This document shows, piece by piece, positions 1 to 8,543 of a stretch of DNA of 53,439 nt (positions are counted from its first letter, which is position 1; every line of letters begins with the position of its first letter). Position numbers and translations under genes: made by a program. The DNA is taken from NCBI GenBank assembly GCA_028280885.1, contig JANQKY010000088.1:1-53439 (forward strand), in the 5' to 3' direction. Source of the DNA: Tepidamorphus sp. (GTDB lineage: Bacteria; Pseudomonadota; Alphaproteobacteria; Rhizobiales; Tepidamorphaceae). The notes under the pieces are model-generated. The model was not told the DNA's origin and did not search any database. It saw only the letters and a list, made by a program, of their open reading frames with translations.

Positions 1-780
1 GGTCTGCGGGACGTTCGAGCCCCACAGGATCAGGTAGCCGGCGTTGTACCAGTCGGCCGATTCCGGCACGTCGGTCTGCTCGCCCCAGGTCATCGGCGAG
101 GCCGGCGGCAGGTCGCAATACCAGTCGTAGAACGACATGCAGACGCCGCCGAGCAGCGACAGATAGCGCGATCCGGCCGCATAGGAGACCATCGACATCG
201 CCGGGATCGGCGAGAAGCCGATAACGCGGTCCGGGCCGTAGGTCCTGGCGGTATAGGCGTTGGCGGCGGCGATCATTTCCGTCGCCTCGTCCCAGTTCGC
301 CCGGACGAAGCCGCCCTTGCCGCGGATCTCGACATAGGATGAGCGCAGGATCGGATCGGACTGGATCTTCGTCCAGGCCTCGATCGGGCTCATGGTCTTG
401 CGCATGTCGCGCCACAGCTTCATCAGCCGGCCGCGCACCAGGGGGTTCTTCACCCGGTTGGCCGAGTAGAGATACCAGCTGTAGGAGGCGCCGCGCGCGC
501 AGCCTCTCGGTTCGTGGTTGGGCAGGTCGGGACGGGTGCGCGGATAGTCCGTCTGCTGCGTCTCCCAGGTGACGATGCCGGACTTCACATAGATCTTCCA
601 GGAGCACGACCCGGTGCAGTTCACCCCGTGGGTCGAGCGCACCACCTTGTCGTGGCGCCAGCGGTTCCGGTAGGTGTCCTCCCAGGCCCGGCTTTCGCGT
701 GTGACCTGGCCGTGGCCCTCGGAGAACTGTTCCAGTTCCTTGGCCTGGAGGAAGTTGAGGCGGTCGAGCAAGTGACTCAT
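1..780 (-). CDS. narG: Respiratory nitrate reductase alpha subunit NarG, N-terminal part
   Basis: This is the first 260 residues of the membrane-bound, cytoplasm-facing nitrate reductase catalytic subunit; the rest runs off the left edge. NarG carries the bis-MGD molybdenum cofactor and the FS0 iron-sulfur cluster and reduces nitrate with electrons from quinol passed through NarI and NarH. The FS0 ligands are visible as His51-x3-Cys55-x3-Cys59 and Cys94 (in RGCARGAS). The His in place of the first Cys separates NarG from periplasmic Nap enzymes. The ATG at 780 has a GGAGA ribosome site 9 bases upstream. It follows narK2 by 83 bases on the same strand, so narK1-narK2-narG is probably one transcript; narH, narJ and narI are expected beyond the left edge. 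Identification is firm. Confidence 0.95.
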   Translation of the reverse strand, partial: MSHLLDRLNFLQAKELEQFSEGHGQVTRESRAWEDTYRNRWRHDKVVRSTHGVNCTGSCSWKIYVKSGIVTWETQQTDYPRTRPDLPNHEPRGCARGASYSWYLYSANRVKNPLVRGRLMKLWRDMRKTMSPIEAWTKIQSDPILRSSYVEIRGKGGFVRANWDEATEMIAAANAYTARTYGPDRVIGFSPIPAMSMVSYAAGSRYLSLLGGVCMSFYDWYCDLPPASPMTWGEQTDVPESADWYNAGYLILWGSNVPQT

Positions 781-863
781 CTGATGGTCTCCTATGGCTG
801 CCCGGGGGGCTGCCGGGGGCTGCCGGGGCGCGGGGCGGGCCCGCGCCCGGTGGCTTTATCGGG

Positions 864-2258
864 TCAGCACGGCACCGGCGCGCTTTTGCGGCTGTAGAAC
901 AGCCAGGTGATCGCCAGGCAGATCACGTAGAAGCCCAGGAACGCCCACAGCGCGCTGTGTGGAGCGCCGGTCATGCTGATCGACGTGCCGTAGGCTTTCG
1001 GAATGAAGAAGGCGCCGTAGGCGGCGATCGCGCTGGTGAAGGCGATGATCGCGGCGCTTTCACGCTCGGCGGTCTTCAGCGTGTCGGCTTCGCCCAGGTC
1101 GGGGATCAGCCGCGGGATTTCCTGGCGCATGATCGAGGGGATCATCTGGAAGGTCGACGCGTTGCCCACGCCGGTCAGGAAGAACAGCGCCATGAAGCAG
1201 GCGAAGAAGCCCCAGAAATGGCCGCCGGCACCGCCCGACGGCAGGAACTGCAGCACGCCCCAGACCGCGACGATCATCCCCAGGAACACCCAGAAGGTGA
1301 CCTTGCCGCCGCCGTAGCGGTCGGAGACCCAGCCGGTCGCGGCCCGCGACAGGGCGCCGACGAGCGGGCCCAGAAAGGCGTAGCTCAGCACGTTGACATC
1401 CGGAAACTGGGTTTTCATCAGCAGCGGAAACCCGGCCGAATAGCCGATGAAGCTGCCGAACGTGCCCGTATAGAGGATGCACATGATCCAGTTGTGCCGG
1501 CGCTTCAGGATCGACAGCTGGTCGCCGAGCGAGGCCCTGGCATCGGCGATGTCGTTCATGCCGAACCAGGCGGCGATCGCCGAGATGGCGATGAAGGGCA
1601 CCCAGATGAAGCCGGCATTCTGCAGCCAGAGCTGGCCGCCGTCGCCGAGCGCCTGCGGGCCGCCGCCGATCGATCCGAAGACGCCGATCGTGATGACGAC
1701 GGGCACGACGAACTGCATCACGGAGACGCCGGCATTGCCGAGCCCCGCGTTGAGCGCCAGCGCATTGCCCTTCGACTTCTTGGGAAAAAAGTAAGCGATA
1801 TTGGCCATCGAGGAGGCGAAGTTGCCGCCGCCGAAGCCGCAGAGCAGCGCCAGGATCAGGAACCAGGCATAGCTGGTCTCCGGGTTCTGGACGGCCAGGC
1901 CGATGCCGATCGCCGGTAGCAGCAGCGACGCGGTCGACAGCGTCGTCCACAGGCGGCCGCCGAAGATCGGGATCATGAAGCTGTAGAAGATCCTGAGCGT
2001 CGCTCCCGACAGGCCGGGAAGCGCGGCGAGCCAGAACAGTTCGCCGGTCGAATATGCAAAGCCGATCGCCGGCAGCTTGGCGACCACCACCGACCAGACC
2101 AGCCAGACGGAAAAGGCGAGCAGCAGACAGGGGATCGAGATCCACAGGTTGCGCGAAGCGACGGCGCTGCCGCGATCCTTCCAGAACTGCGGGTCTTCAG
2201 GCCGCCAGTCGGTCAATGTGTGACCGTTCCGGCCGGACTGGGTTTCCGAGATCGCCAT
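864..2258 (-). CDS. narK2: Nitrate/nitrite transporter of the MFS, NarK2 type
   Basis: A 464-residue, 12-helix major facilitator protein of the nitrate/nitrite porter family. The start (MAISETQSGRNGHTLTDW, then FWKDRG) and the glycine-rich helix GFGGGNFASSMANIAYFFP, an NS-type nitrate signature, match the NarK2 branch that usually exchanges nitrate for nitrite across the inner membrane. A second Gly-rich segment (GVGNASTFQMIPSI) lies in the C-terminal half, as expected from the internal duplication. The ATG has a GGGAGG ribosome site 6-7 bases upstream. It sits between narK1 and narG. In Paracoccus and some other denitrifiers NarK1 and NarK2 are fused into one protein; here they are separate adjacent genes. 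Assignment of antiport rather than symport is inferred from similarity. Confidence 0.93.
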   Translation of the reverse strand: MAISETQSGRNGHTLTDWRPEDPQFWKDRGSAVASRNLWISIPCLLLAFSVWLVWSVVVAKLPAIGFAYSTGELFWLAALPGLSGATLRIFYSFMIPIFGGRLWTTLSTASLLLPAIGIGLAVQNPETSYAWFLILALLCGFGGGNFASSMANIAYFFPKKSKGNALALNAGLGNAGVSVMQFVVPVVITIGVFGSIGGGPQALGDGGQLWLQNAGFIWVPFIAISAIAAWFGMNDIADARASLGDQLSILKRRHNWIMCILYTGTFGSFIGYSAGFPLLMKTQFPDVNVLSYAFLGPLVGALSRAATGWVSDRYGGGKVTFWVFLGMIVAVWGVLQFLPSGGAGGHFWGFFACFMALFFLTGVGNASTFQMIPSIMRQEIPRLIPDLGEADTLKTAERESAAIIAFTSAIAAYGAFFIPKAYGTSISMTGAPHSALWAFLGFYVICLAITWLFYSRKSAPVPC

Positions 2259-2321
2259 GGGAGCCTCCCTTGTGGCGTGATTGGGCTCTGGTGGGCCGGC
2301 GCGCTGCCGGCCCGCGCGGTG

Positions 2322-3698
2322 TCATTCGGCCGGTTGCGCCGAGCCGGTGCCGGAGGGGCGCCGGGTATCTGATGCCTGCGCCTCCGGTTCGGGCAGCGGG
2401 GCGTCCGGCACGTCGGAGAGATATTTCTCGTCGGCGAGCGCAGGGTGGCGGGCCCGCTCCATGCGACGGATGGCGACATGCATCCACACCGTCGAGAGGG
2501 CGACGATCGCAAACAGCAGCATGAAGGGCGCGGTCCACACGCCGGTGGCATCGAGCAGGATGCCGAAGCCGATCGGCAGGAAGAAGCCGCCCAGGCCGCC
2601 GATCATGCCGACCAGGCCGCCGACGGAGCCGACGTGATGGGGATAGTAGACCGGGATGTGCTTGTAGACGGCCGCCTTGCCCAGGCTCATCACGAAGCCG
2701 AGGATCACCGTCAGGGCGACGAAGACGCCGACGCTCAGGCCGAAATCGAACTTAATCGGCCCGGTGATGCCGCTGACCGTGTAGGTCGTCTGCGGATAGC
2801 TCATGACGAACAGCACGACCAGCGAGACGATGAAGGTCAGATACATCACCGCCCGGGCGCCCCATTTGTCCGACATCCAGCCGCCGAGCGCGCGGAACAC
2901 CGATCCGGGCAGCGAATACAGGCCGGCGAAGATGCCGGCGGTCGTCAGCTCCAGGCCGTAGGCGCCGACATAGTAGCGCGGCAGGAAGCTTGCGAGCGCG
3001 ACGAAGGCGCCGAAGACGAAGAAGTAGTAGGTGGCGAAGCGCCAGACCTGGATGTTCTTCAGCGGTTCGAGCTGCGATCCGGCCGATACGGGTCCCTGGC
3101 CGGTGCGCCTGCGTTCGGCCTGCACCGGATCGGTCTTGGCCAGCACGAAGAACAGGACGGCGGTCGCCGCCAGCGCGATCGCGTAGATCCGCGCGGTGCC
3201 TTCCCAGCCGGCCGCGACCACGAGGAACGGCGCGGCGAAATTGGTGACGGCCGCGCCGACATTGCCGGCGCCGAAGATGCCCAGCGCCGTGCCCTGGTGC
3301 TCCTTGTCGAACCAGCGCGAGGTATAGGCGACGCCGACGATGAAGGAGCCGCCGGCAAGGCCGAGGCCCAGCGCTGCGATCAGAAAGACCTCGTAGGTCT
3401 GGACGGAGGTCAGAAGCCAGACGCAGACCGCGGTGATCAGCATCTGCAGCGGGAACATGATCCGCCCGCCGAACTGCTCCGTCCACACGCCCAGGAAGAT
3501 GCGGCTGACCGATCCCGTCAGGACGGGCGTGGCGACCAGCAGGCCGAACTGGGTATCGCTCAGGCCCAGTTCCTGTTTGATCTTGACGCCGATGATCGAG
3601 AAGATCGTCCAGACCGCGAAACACACGGTGAAGGCAAACGTGCTCAATCCCAGGGCCCGGTACTGATCCGAGCGGGTGACGCCGTCCAGTGTGTGCAT
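2322..3698 (-). CDS. narK1: Nitrate transporter of the MFS, NarK1 type
   Basis: A 458-residue MFS nitrate/nitrite porter with about 12 hydrophobic helices. It begins with the NarK1-like segment ALGLSTFAFTVCFAVWT and carries Gly-rich nitrate-signature helices (LGLAGGSFIVGVAYTSRWF and VGMIGGLGGFFLPIGFG). The NarK1 branch is generally regarded as a proton-driven nitrate importer that starts nitrate respiration before nitrite builds up for exchange by NarK2. The C-terminus is a Pro-rich cytoplasmic tail of about 50 residues. The ATG at 3698 has a strong GGAGG site (gaggagggacatctc before ATG). It is the first gene of the nar transcript, 63 bases ahead of narK2, with an FNR-type box about 88 bases upstream of its start. 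Confidence 0.92.
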   Translation of the reverse strand: MHTLDGVTRSDQYRALGLSTFAFTVCFAVWTIFSIIGVKIKQELGLSDTQFGLLVATPVLTGSVSRIFLGVWTEQFGGRIMFPLQMLITAVCVWLLTSVQTYEVFLIAALGLGLAGGSFIVGVAYTSRWFDKEHQGTALGIFGAGNVGAAVTNFAAPFLVVAAGWEGTARIYAIALAATAVLFFVLAKTDPVQAERRRTGQGPVSAGSQLEPLKNIQVWRFATYYFFVFGAFVALASFLPRYYVGAYGLELTTAGIFAGLYSLPGSVFRALGGWMSDKWGARAVMYLTFIVSLVVLFVMSYPQTTYTVSGITGPIKFDFGLSVGVFVALTVILGFVMSLGKAAVYKHIPVYYPHHVGSVGGLVGMIGGLGGFFLPIGFGILLDATGVWTAPFMLLFAIVALSTVWMHVAIRRMERARHPALADEKYLSDVPDAPLPEPEAQASDTRRPSGTGSAQPAE

Positions 3699-3779
3699 GA
3701 GATGTCCCTCCTCGCATCCGATGTCGCCCCTGGGGGAGGGGCCTGCCGTCAGGATGGGAGGGGATGTCGTGCCGGCGGA

Positions 3780-3793
3780 TTGATCTGGATCAG
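3780..3793 (-). promoter_or_regulatory. FNR/NNR-type box upstream of narK1
   Basis: TTGATctggATCAG matches the FNR-family consensus TTGAT-N4-ATCAA at nine of ten defined positions. Its centre is about 88 bases upstream of the narK1 start. Such boxes usually sit about 41.5 bases upstream of the transcription start, which would leave a 5' leader of about 45 bases. FnrN, the adjacent NarR-like protein, or both could bind here to induce nar under low oxygen and nitrate. Confidence 0.6.
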
Positions 3794-3894
3794 CAACGCC
3801 TGTCCCGGCCGCAGAAATAAATCGGCGATCAAGATATGCTGTGGCCGGCGATCCGGCCGATCAAGGCAAACCGGCTTGCCGGTCAATTCGGTGC

Positions 3895-3908
3895 TTGATA
3901 TTTGTCAA
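3895..3908 (+). promoter_or_regulatory. FNR-type box in front of the narR-like gene
   Basis: TTGATatttGTCAA is again one base from the TTGAT-N4-ATCAA consensus. It lies 37 bases before the preferred GTG start of the regulator and about 108 bases from the narK1-proximal box. Placed this close to the coding region it could overlap the regulator's own promoter and serve autoregulation. Its presence also argues against the alternative GTG start at 3891, which would put the box inside the gene. Confidence 0.45.
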
Positions 3909-3944
3909 TCGGTGGATCGCGTTTCGCGCAAAGGACGTCGCCTC

Positions 3945-4655
3945 GTGCATCTGGGAACGCCCGAGCAGCAGTTTCCCGAAATCCGCGAACTGGACCTGTT
4001 CGCGGAGATGGAGGACGCGCATTTCAAGCTGCTCATGCGCGGCGCCTATCTTCAGACGTTCCCGCCCCAGATCGAGCTGATCTCGGAAGGCGATCCGAGC
4101 GATTTCCTGCATATCGTCGTGTCCGGATCGGTCGATCTGTTTTCCACCTGGAACCGCCGCGAGACCAGCATGGCGACCGTCTGGCCGGTCTCCACCTTCA
4201 TCCTGGCCGCGACGATCAAGAACGCGCCCTATCTGATGTCGGCGCGGACGCTGGAGAAGAGCCGGATCGTGCTGGTGCCGAGCCAGGACGTACGGGCGGT
4301 GTTCGACATCGACGCCCGGTTCGCCCGCGCGATCGTGACGGAACTGGCGCAGTGCTATCGCAGCGTGATCAAGAACACCAAGGATCTGAAGCTGCGCACC
4401 TCGCTCGAACGCGTCGCCAACTATCTCCTGCGCCAGCAGGCGCGCGCCAGCGGCGAACGGGAGTTCGAGCTGCTCACGGAAAAACGCCGGCTCGCCTCGG
4501 TGCTCGGCATGACGCCGGAAAATCTCAGCCGGGCCTTCAAGAGCCTGCAGTCCTACGGGGTGTGCGTGACCGGCAACCGCGTGACGGTCGGCGACCAGGC
4601 CGATCTCGAGCGCTTCGCCAAGCCCAGCCCGTTGATCGACGATTACACGACCTGA
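3945..4655 (+). CDS. narR: Crp/Fnr-family regulator, NarR-like
   Basis: A 236-residue transcription factor with an N-terminal cyclic-nucleotide-type sensor fold (about residues 15-125), a long dimerisation helix and a C-terminal winged helix (ASVLGMTPENLSRAFKSL as recognition region). It has no cysteine cluster near the N-terminus, so it should not bind the [4Fe-4S] cluster of true FNR; the only cysteines are in AQCYRS and YGVCVT. A cluster-less Crp/Fnr protein divergent from narK is the arrangement of Paracoccus NarR, which activates nar in response to nitrate or nitrite. The GTG start at 3945 is preferred because AAAGGA lies 8 bases upstream; GTG codons at 3891 and 3912 are alternatives. 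The name rests on context and architecture. Confidence 0.75.
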   Translation: MHLGTPEQQFPEIRELDLFAEMEDAHFKLLMRGAYLQTFPPQIELISEGDPSDFLHIVVSGSVDLFSTWNRRETSMATVWPVSTFILAATIKNAPYLMSARTLEKSRIVLVPSQDVRAVFDIDARFARAIVTELAQCYRSVIKNTKDLKLRTSLERVANYLLRQQARASGEREFELLTEKRRLASVLGMTPENLSRAFKSLQSYGVCVTGNRVTVGDQADLERFAKPSPLIDDYTT

Positions 4656-4872
4656 CCGAATCAGGCCTGTCCCACCAAATTCACGCCGCCAGATTCAGAC
4701 CACCGAATTCGCGCCGCCAAAGGTGGCCGACGGGGCCGTCCCGACACTGGGCCCGACACTGTAAACGACACAAAACCGTCCGGATGCGTCACGCAATCTT
4801 TACACGGGCGGTTGGACCGCGTTTTATTTCACCCAGCCAAACGTGTTGGACCCGACAGGAGGGGACGAGAAC

Positions 4873-6666
4873 GTGGAAGCCACCGACACGACGAACCCGG
4901 AATATTTTCACAAGGTCGTCGACTGCCAGTACGCCTGCCCGGCCCATACGCCGGTGCCCGCCTATATCCGGCTGATCTCCCAGAAACGCTATACCGACGC
5001 CTATCTGATCAACTGGGAAAGCAATGTCTTTCCCGGTGTGCTCGGGCGGACCTGTGACCGTCCGTGCGAGCCCGCCTGCCGGCGCGGCCGCGTCGAAAAG
5101 GAGCCGGTGGCGATCTGCCGGCTGAAGCGGGTCGCGGCCGATTTCAAGGACGAGGTCGCCGACCTTCTCCCAAAGGCCGGCCCGCCCAACGGCAGGAAGG
5201 TTGCCCTGATCGGCGCCGGGCCGGCATCGCTGACGGTCGCCCGCGATCTCGCCCCGCTCGGCTACGAATTGCACCTCTATGACGAGCAGGCCAAGGGTGG
5301 CGGCTTCATGCGCAGCCAGATCCCGTCCTTCCGCCTGCCCGAAAGCGTGCTGGACGAAGAGATCGGCTACATTCTCGACATGGGCATCACGACCGTGTTC
5401 GACACCTATGTCGACAGCATGGCCGAGATGCTGACGAAGGGATATGACGCGGTCTTCGTCGGTTCCGGCGCGCCGCGCGGGCGCGACCTGCCCAAGCTGC
5501 CGGGCCGGCAGGAGGCCGACGCCAATATCCATATCGGCATCAACTGGCTGGCCAATGTCGCCTTCGAGCACACCAGGGAAATCGGCAAGCGCGTGATCGT
5601 GCTGGGCGGCGGCAACACCGCGATGGATTGCTGCCGCACCTCGCGCAGGCTCGGCGGCGAGGACGTCAAGGTCGTCGTCCGCAGCCCCTTCGCCGACATG
5701 AAGGCGTCCCCTTGGGAAAAAGAGGATGCCATGCACGAAGGCATCCCGATTTTCGACAACCACGTGCCGCGCGAGTTCGTGGTCGAGGACGGCCAGCTTG
5801 TCGGCATGACCTTCGACAAGGTGGAGCCGGTCTATCATCCCGACGGGCGGCGCGAGCTGGTCTCGACCGGCGAGGACCCGGTCTTCTTCCCCTGCGACGA
5901 CGTGCTGGTCGCCATCGGCCAGGAAAACGCCTTTCCCTGGATTGAAAAGGAAACCGGCATCCGCTTCACAAGCTGGGGGACGCCGATCATCAACGACGAC
6001 GAGACGTTCCAGTCGACGCGCAAGGAGGTGTTCTTCGGCGGCGATTCCGCGTTTGGACCCTCCAACATCATCACCGCCGTCGCGCACGGGCACAAGGCGG
6101 CGGTGTCCATCGACCTGTATTGCCAGGGCAAGGATCTGTCCAAGCGGCCTCCGCCCGACGTGACCCTGATCGGCCAGAAGATGGGCATCCACGAATGGAG
6201 CTACGATTCCATCCCCATCACCGACGAGCGCAAGATCGTCCCGCTGGAGGATCTCAAACGCTCCCTGAACGACCGTATGGTCGAGGTCGAACTGGGCTTT
6301 GACGCCGAAGCCGCCTTCATCGAGGCGGAGCGCTGCCTGAATTGCGACGCGCAGACGGTGTTCACGGACATCAACTGCATCGAATGCGACGCCTGCGCGG
6401 ATATCTGTCCGACAAGCTGCATCACGTTCACGCAGAACGCGCCCGAGGACGAACTGCGCAAGACCCTGATGGTGCCCGCCGAGAACACCGAGCAGGATCT
6501 CTATGTCTCGGGCACGCTGCCGACGGGCCGGGTGATGGTCAAGGACGAGGACGTCTGCCTGCATTGCGGTCTGTGCGCCGAGCGCTGCCCGACCGCAGCC
6601 TGGGACATGCAGATGTTTCTCTACAACACAACGAAGGCGACGCCCAACCTGGTGCATGTCAAATGA
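4873..6666 (+). CDS. FAD/NAD(P)-binding iron-sulfur subunit of a 2-oxoacid:ferredoxin oxidoreductase operon (GltD-like)
   Basis: A 597-residue protein. The Cys-rich N-terminal domain (CQYACP, TCDRPCEPACRRGRVEK) resembles the 4Fe-4S segment of glutamate synthase small subunit and NADPH:ferredoxin oxidoreductases. It is followed by an FAD-binding GAGPASLTVARDL near residue 110 and an NAD(P)-binding GGGNTAMDCCRT near residue 241. A C-terminal pair of 4Fe-4S ferredoxin motifs lies near residues 500-516 (CIECDACADICP) and 561-576 (CLHCGLCAERCP). It probably moves electrons between NAD(P)H and the ferredoxin reduced by the two downstream subunits. The GTG start at 4873 is chosen because AGGAGG lies 9 bases upstream; a GTG 30 bases earlier lacks such a site. 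Its stop overlaps the next start as ATGA. The direction of electron flow cannot be told from sequence. Confidence 0.85.
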   Translation: MEATDTTNPEYFHKVVDCQYACPAHTPVPAYIRLISQKRYTDAYLINWESNVFPGVLGRTCDRPCEPACRRGRVEKEPVAICRLKRVAADFKDEVADLLPKAGPPNGRKVALIGAGPASLTVARDLAPLGYELHLYDEQAKGGGFMRSQIPSFRLPESVLDEEIGYILDMGITTVFDTYVDSMAEMLTKGYDAVFVGSGAPRGRDLPKLPGRQEADANIHIGINWLANVAFEHTREIGKRVIVLGGGNTAMDCCRTSRRLGGEDVKVVVRSPFADMKASPWEKEDAMHEGIPIFDNHVPREFVVEDGQLVGMTFDKVEPVYHPDGRRELVSTGEDPVFFPCDDVLVAIGQENAFPWIEKETGIRFTSWGTPIINDDETFQSTRKEVFFGGDSAFGPSNIITAVAHGHKAAVSIDLYCQGKDLSKRPPPDVTLIGQKMGIHEWSYDSIPITDERKIVPLEDLKRSLNDRMVEVELGFDAEAAFIEAERCLNCDAQTVFTDINCIECDACADICPTSCITFTQNAPEDELRKTLMVPAENTEQDLYVSGTLPTGRVMVKDEDVCLHCGLCAERCPTAAWDMQMFLYNTTKATPNLVHVK

Positions 6667-8543
6667 AGAATATCAAGGGCGTCAACGATTTCGTCGTCAA
6701 GTTCGCCAATGTCAACGGCACCGGTTCGGCGTCCGCCAACCATCTGTTCGCCAAGGCGATTTTCCGCATGGGCATCCCCGTGAGCCCGCGCAACATCTTC
6801 CCCTCCAACATTCAGGGCCTGCCGACCTGGTATGAGGTGCGGGTCAGTTCCAAGGGGTATCTGGGCCGTCGCGGCGGCGTCGACCTGATGATGTGCGTCA
6901 ACCCGCAGACGATGGAGGACGATGTCGCAAGCGTCGAGCCCGGCGGGTATTTCGTCTATGATTCCACCCGGCCGCTGGCGCCGCATCTAAAGCGCGACGA
7001 CATCACCTATTTCGGCATCCCGCTGACGCAGATGTGCATGCGCGAGTTCAAGGTCGCGCGGCTGCAGCAGCTTCTCAAGAACGTCGTCTATGTCGGGGCG
7101 CTGGCCGCGCTTCTGAAGATCGATTTCTCGATCCTCAAGGATTTGCTGAGCGACCAGTTCAAGGGCAAGGAAAAGCTGATCTCCCCGAACGTCCACGCGC
7201 TGGAGATGGGGTTTCAGTTCGCCAAGGACAATTTCGCCTGCCCGCTGCCGATCCGGCTGGATCCCGGCGTCAACGATGCGCCGCATATCCGCGAAAGCGA
7301 GCACATCCTGATGAACGGCAACACCGCCGCAGCCCTCGGCGCGATCTATGGCGGGGCGACGGTTGCGGCGTGGTACCCCATCACGCCCTCGACCTCGGTG
7401 GTCGACGCCTTTTCGAAATACGCCGAACGGATGCGCATCGATCCGGGCACGGGAAAACGCAACTTCGCGATCCTGCAGGCCGAGGACGAGCTGGCGGCAA
7501 TCGGCATCGTGGTCGGGGCAAGCTGGAACGGCGCGCGGGCGTTCACCGCCACCTCCGGACCGGGCCTCTCGCTGATGAGCGAATTCCTCGGCCTTGCCTA
7601 TTTCGCCGAACTGCCCGTCGTCCTCATCGACGTCCAGCGATCGGGCCCCTCGACCGGCATGCCGACCCGAAGCCAGCAGTCCGACATTCTCGCCGCCGCC
7701 TATGCCAGCCATGGCGACACCAAGCATGTCCTGTTGTTTCCGGCGACCCCGCGCGAGTGCTTCGACATGACCGTGCAGGCCTTCGACCTGGCCGAGCAGT
7801 TGCAGACCCCGGTGATCATGATGTCGGACCTTGATCTCGGCATGAACGACTGGATGTCGCCGCCGCTTGAATGGGACGACGCCTACGAAATGCGCCGCGG
7901 CAAGGTTCTGGACGCCGAGGCGCTGGACAACGCTGAAGTCTGGGGCCGCTACCTCGACGTGGACGGCGACGGCATCTGCTACCGCACGCTGCCCGGCACG
8001 CATCCCGACAAGGGGGCGTTCTTCACCAGGGGCTCGTCGAAGAACGACATGGCGATCTATTCCGAGAAGGGCGAGGACTACGTGCAGAACGTCGACCGGC
8101 TCCTGCGCAAGTTCGAGACGGCGAAGTCCTATGTCCCCGTGCCCAAGGTGCATGATCCGATCCCGGTGAAGAAGCCGAAGACGGATTTGAGCCTCGGCGC
8201 ACTGTTCTTCGGCACCTCGGCCTCACCCTCCTACGAAGCCGTCGAGATCCTGGCCGACGAGGGCTATCCGATCGACGTCATGCGCATCCGCGCCTTCCCG
8301 TTTCACGAGAGCCTCGACGCCTTCGTCCATGATCACGACATCGTCTTCGTGATCGAGCAGAACCGCGACGGGCAGATGCGGCAGCTCATCATGAACGAGT
8401 GCCATATCGCGCCCGACAAGCTGACCTCGGTGCTGAACTACTCGGGCACACCCATCACGGCGCGCACGATTGCAGGCCAGATCCGTCAGGCGCTGAACAC
8501 CCGGAGCGCCGATATCGTCAAGCTGCATCCGGAGATCGCCTGA
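6663..8543 (+). CDS. korA: 2-oxoacid:ferredoxin oxidoreductase, fused gamma-alpha subunit (KorA-like)
   Basis: A 626-residue fusion. The first about 190 residues are the gamma domain (GxGSASANHLFAKAIFRMG), which in this family helps bind CoA. From about residue 215 comes the alpha domain with the pyrimidine-binding region of thiamine diphosphate enzymes (MNGNTAAALGAIYGGATVAAWYPITPST, here broken into recognisable parts MNGNTA and YPITPS) and QAEDELAAIG. The enzyme oxidatively decarboxylates a 2-oxoacid to acyl-CoA and reduced ferredoxin. The IDVQRxGPSTGMPT segment is typical of 2-oxoglutarate-type enzymes such as KorA. Kor enzymes in Thauera and Magnetospirillum provide reduced ferredoxin for anaerobic aromatic degradation. 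It starts inside the previous stop (ATGA) and its own TGA overlaps the next ATG. Substrate preference for 2-oxoglutarate is likely but not proven. Confidence 0.87.
   Translation: MKNIKGVNDFVVKFANVNGTGSASANHLFAKAIFRMGIPVSPRNIFPSNIQGLPTWYEVRVSSKGYLGRRGGVDLMMCVNPQTMEDDVASVEPGGYFVYDSTRPLAPHLKRDDITYFGIPLTQMCMREFKVARLQQLLKNVVYVGALAALLKIDFSILKDLLSDQFKGKEKLISPNVHALEMGFQFAKDNFACPLPIRLDPGVNDAPHIRESEHILMNGNTAAALGAIYGGATVAAWYPITPSTSVVDAFSKYAERMRIDPGTGKRNFAILQAEDELAAIGIVVGASWNGARAFTATSGPGLSLMSEFLGLAYFAELPVVLIDVQRSGPSTGMPTRSQQSDILAAAYASHGDTKHVLLFPATPRECFDMTVQAFDLAEQLQTPVIMMSDLDLGMNDWMSPPLEWDDAYEMRRGKVLDAEALDNAEVWGRYLDVDGDGICYRTLPGTHPDKGAFFTRGSSKNDMAIYSEKGEDYVQNVDRLLRKFETAKSYVPVPKVHDPIPVKKPKTDLSLGALFFGTSASPSYEAVEILADEGYPIDVMRIRAFPFHESLDAFVHDHDIVFVIEQNRDGQMRQLIMNECHIAPDKLTSVLNYSGTPITARTIAGQIRQALNTRSADIVKLHPEIA

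Noticed and set aside
2445..3944. A long frame running antisense through narK1 into the NarR-like gene
   Set aside because: The region before 3945 has no Crp/Fnr similarity and lies opposite a certain transporter; only the last 236 codons are the regulator.
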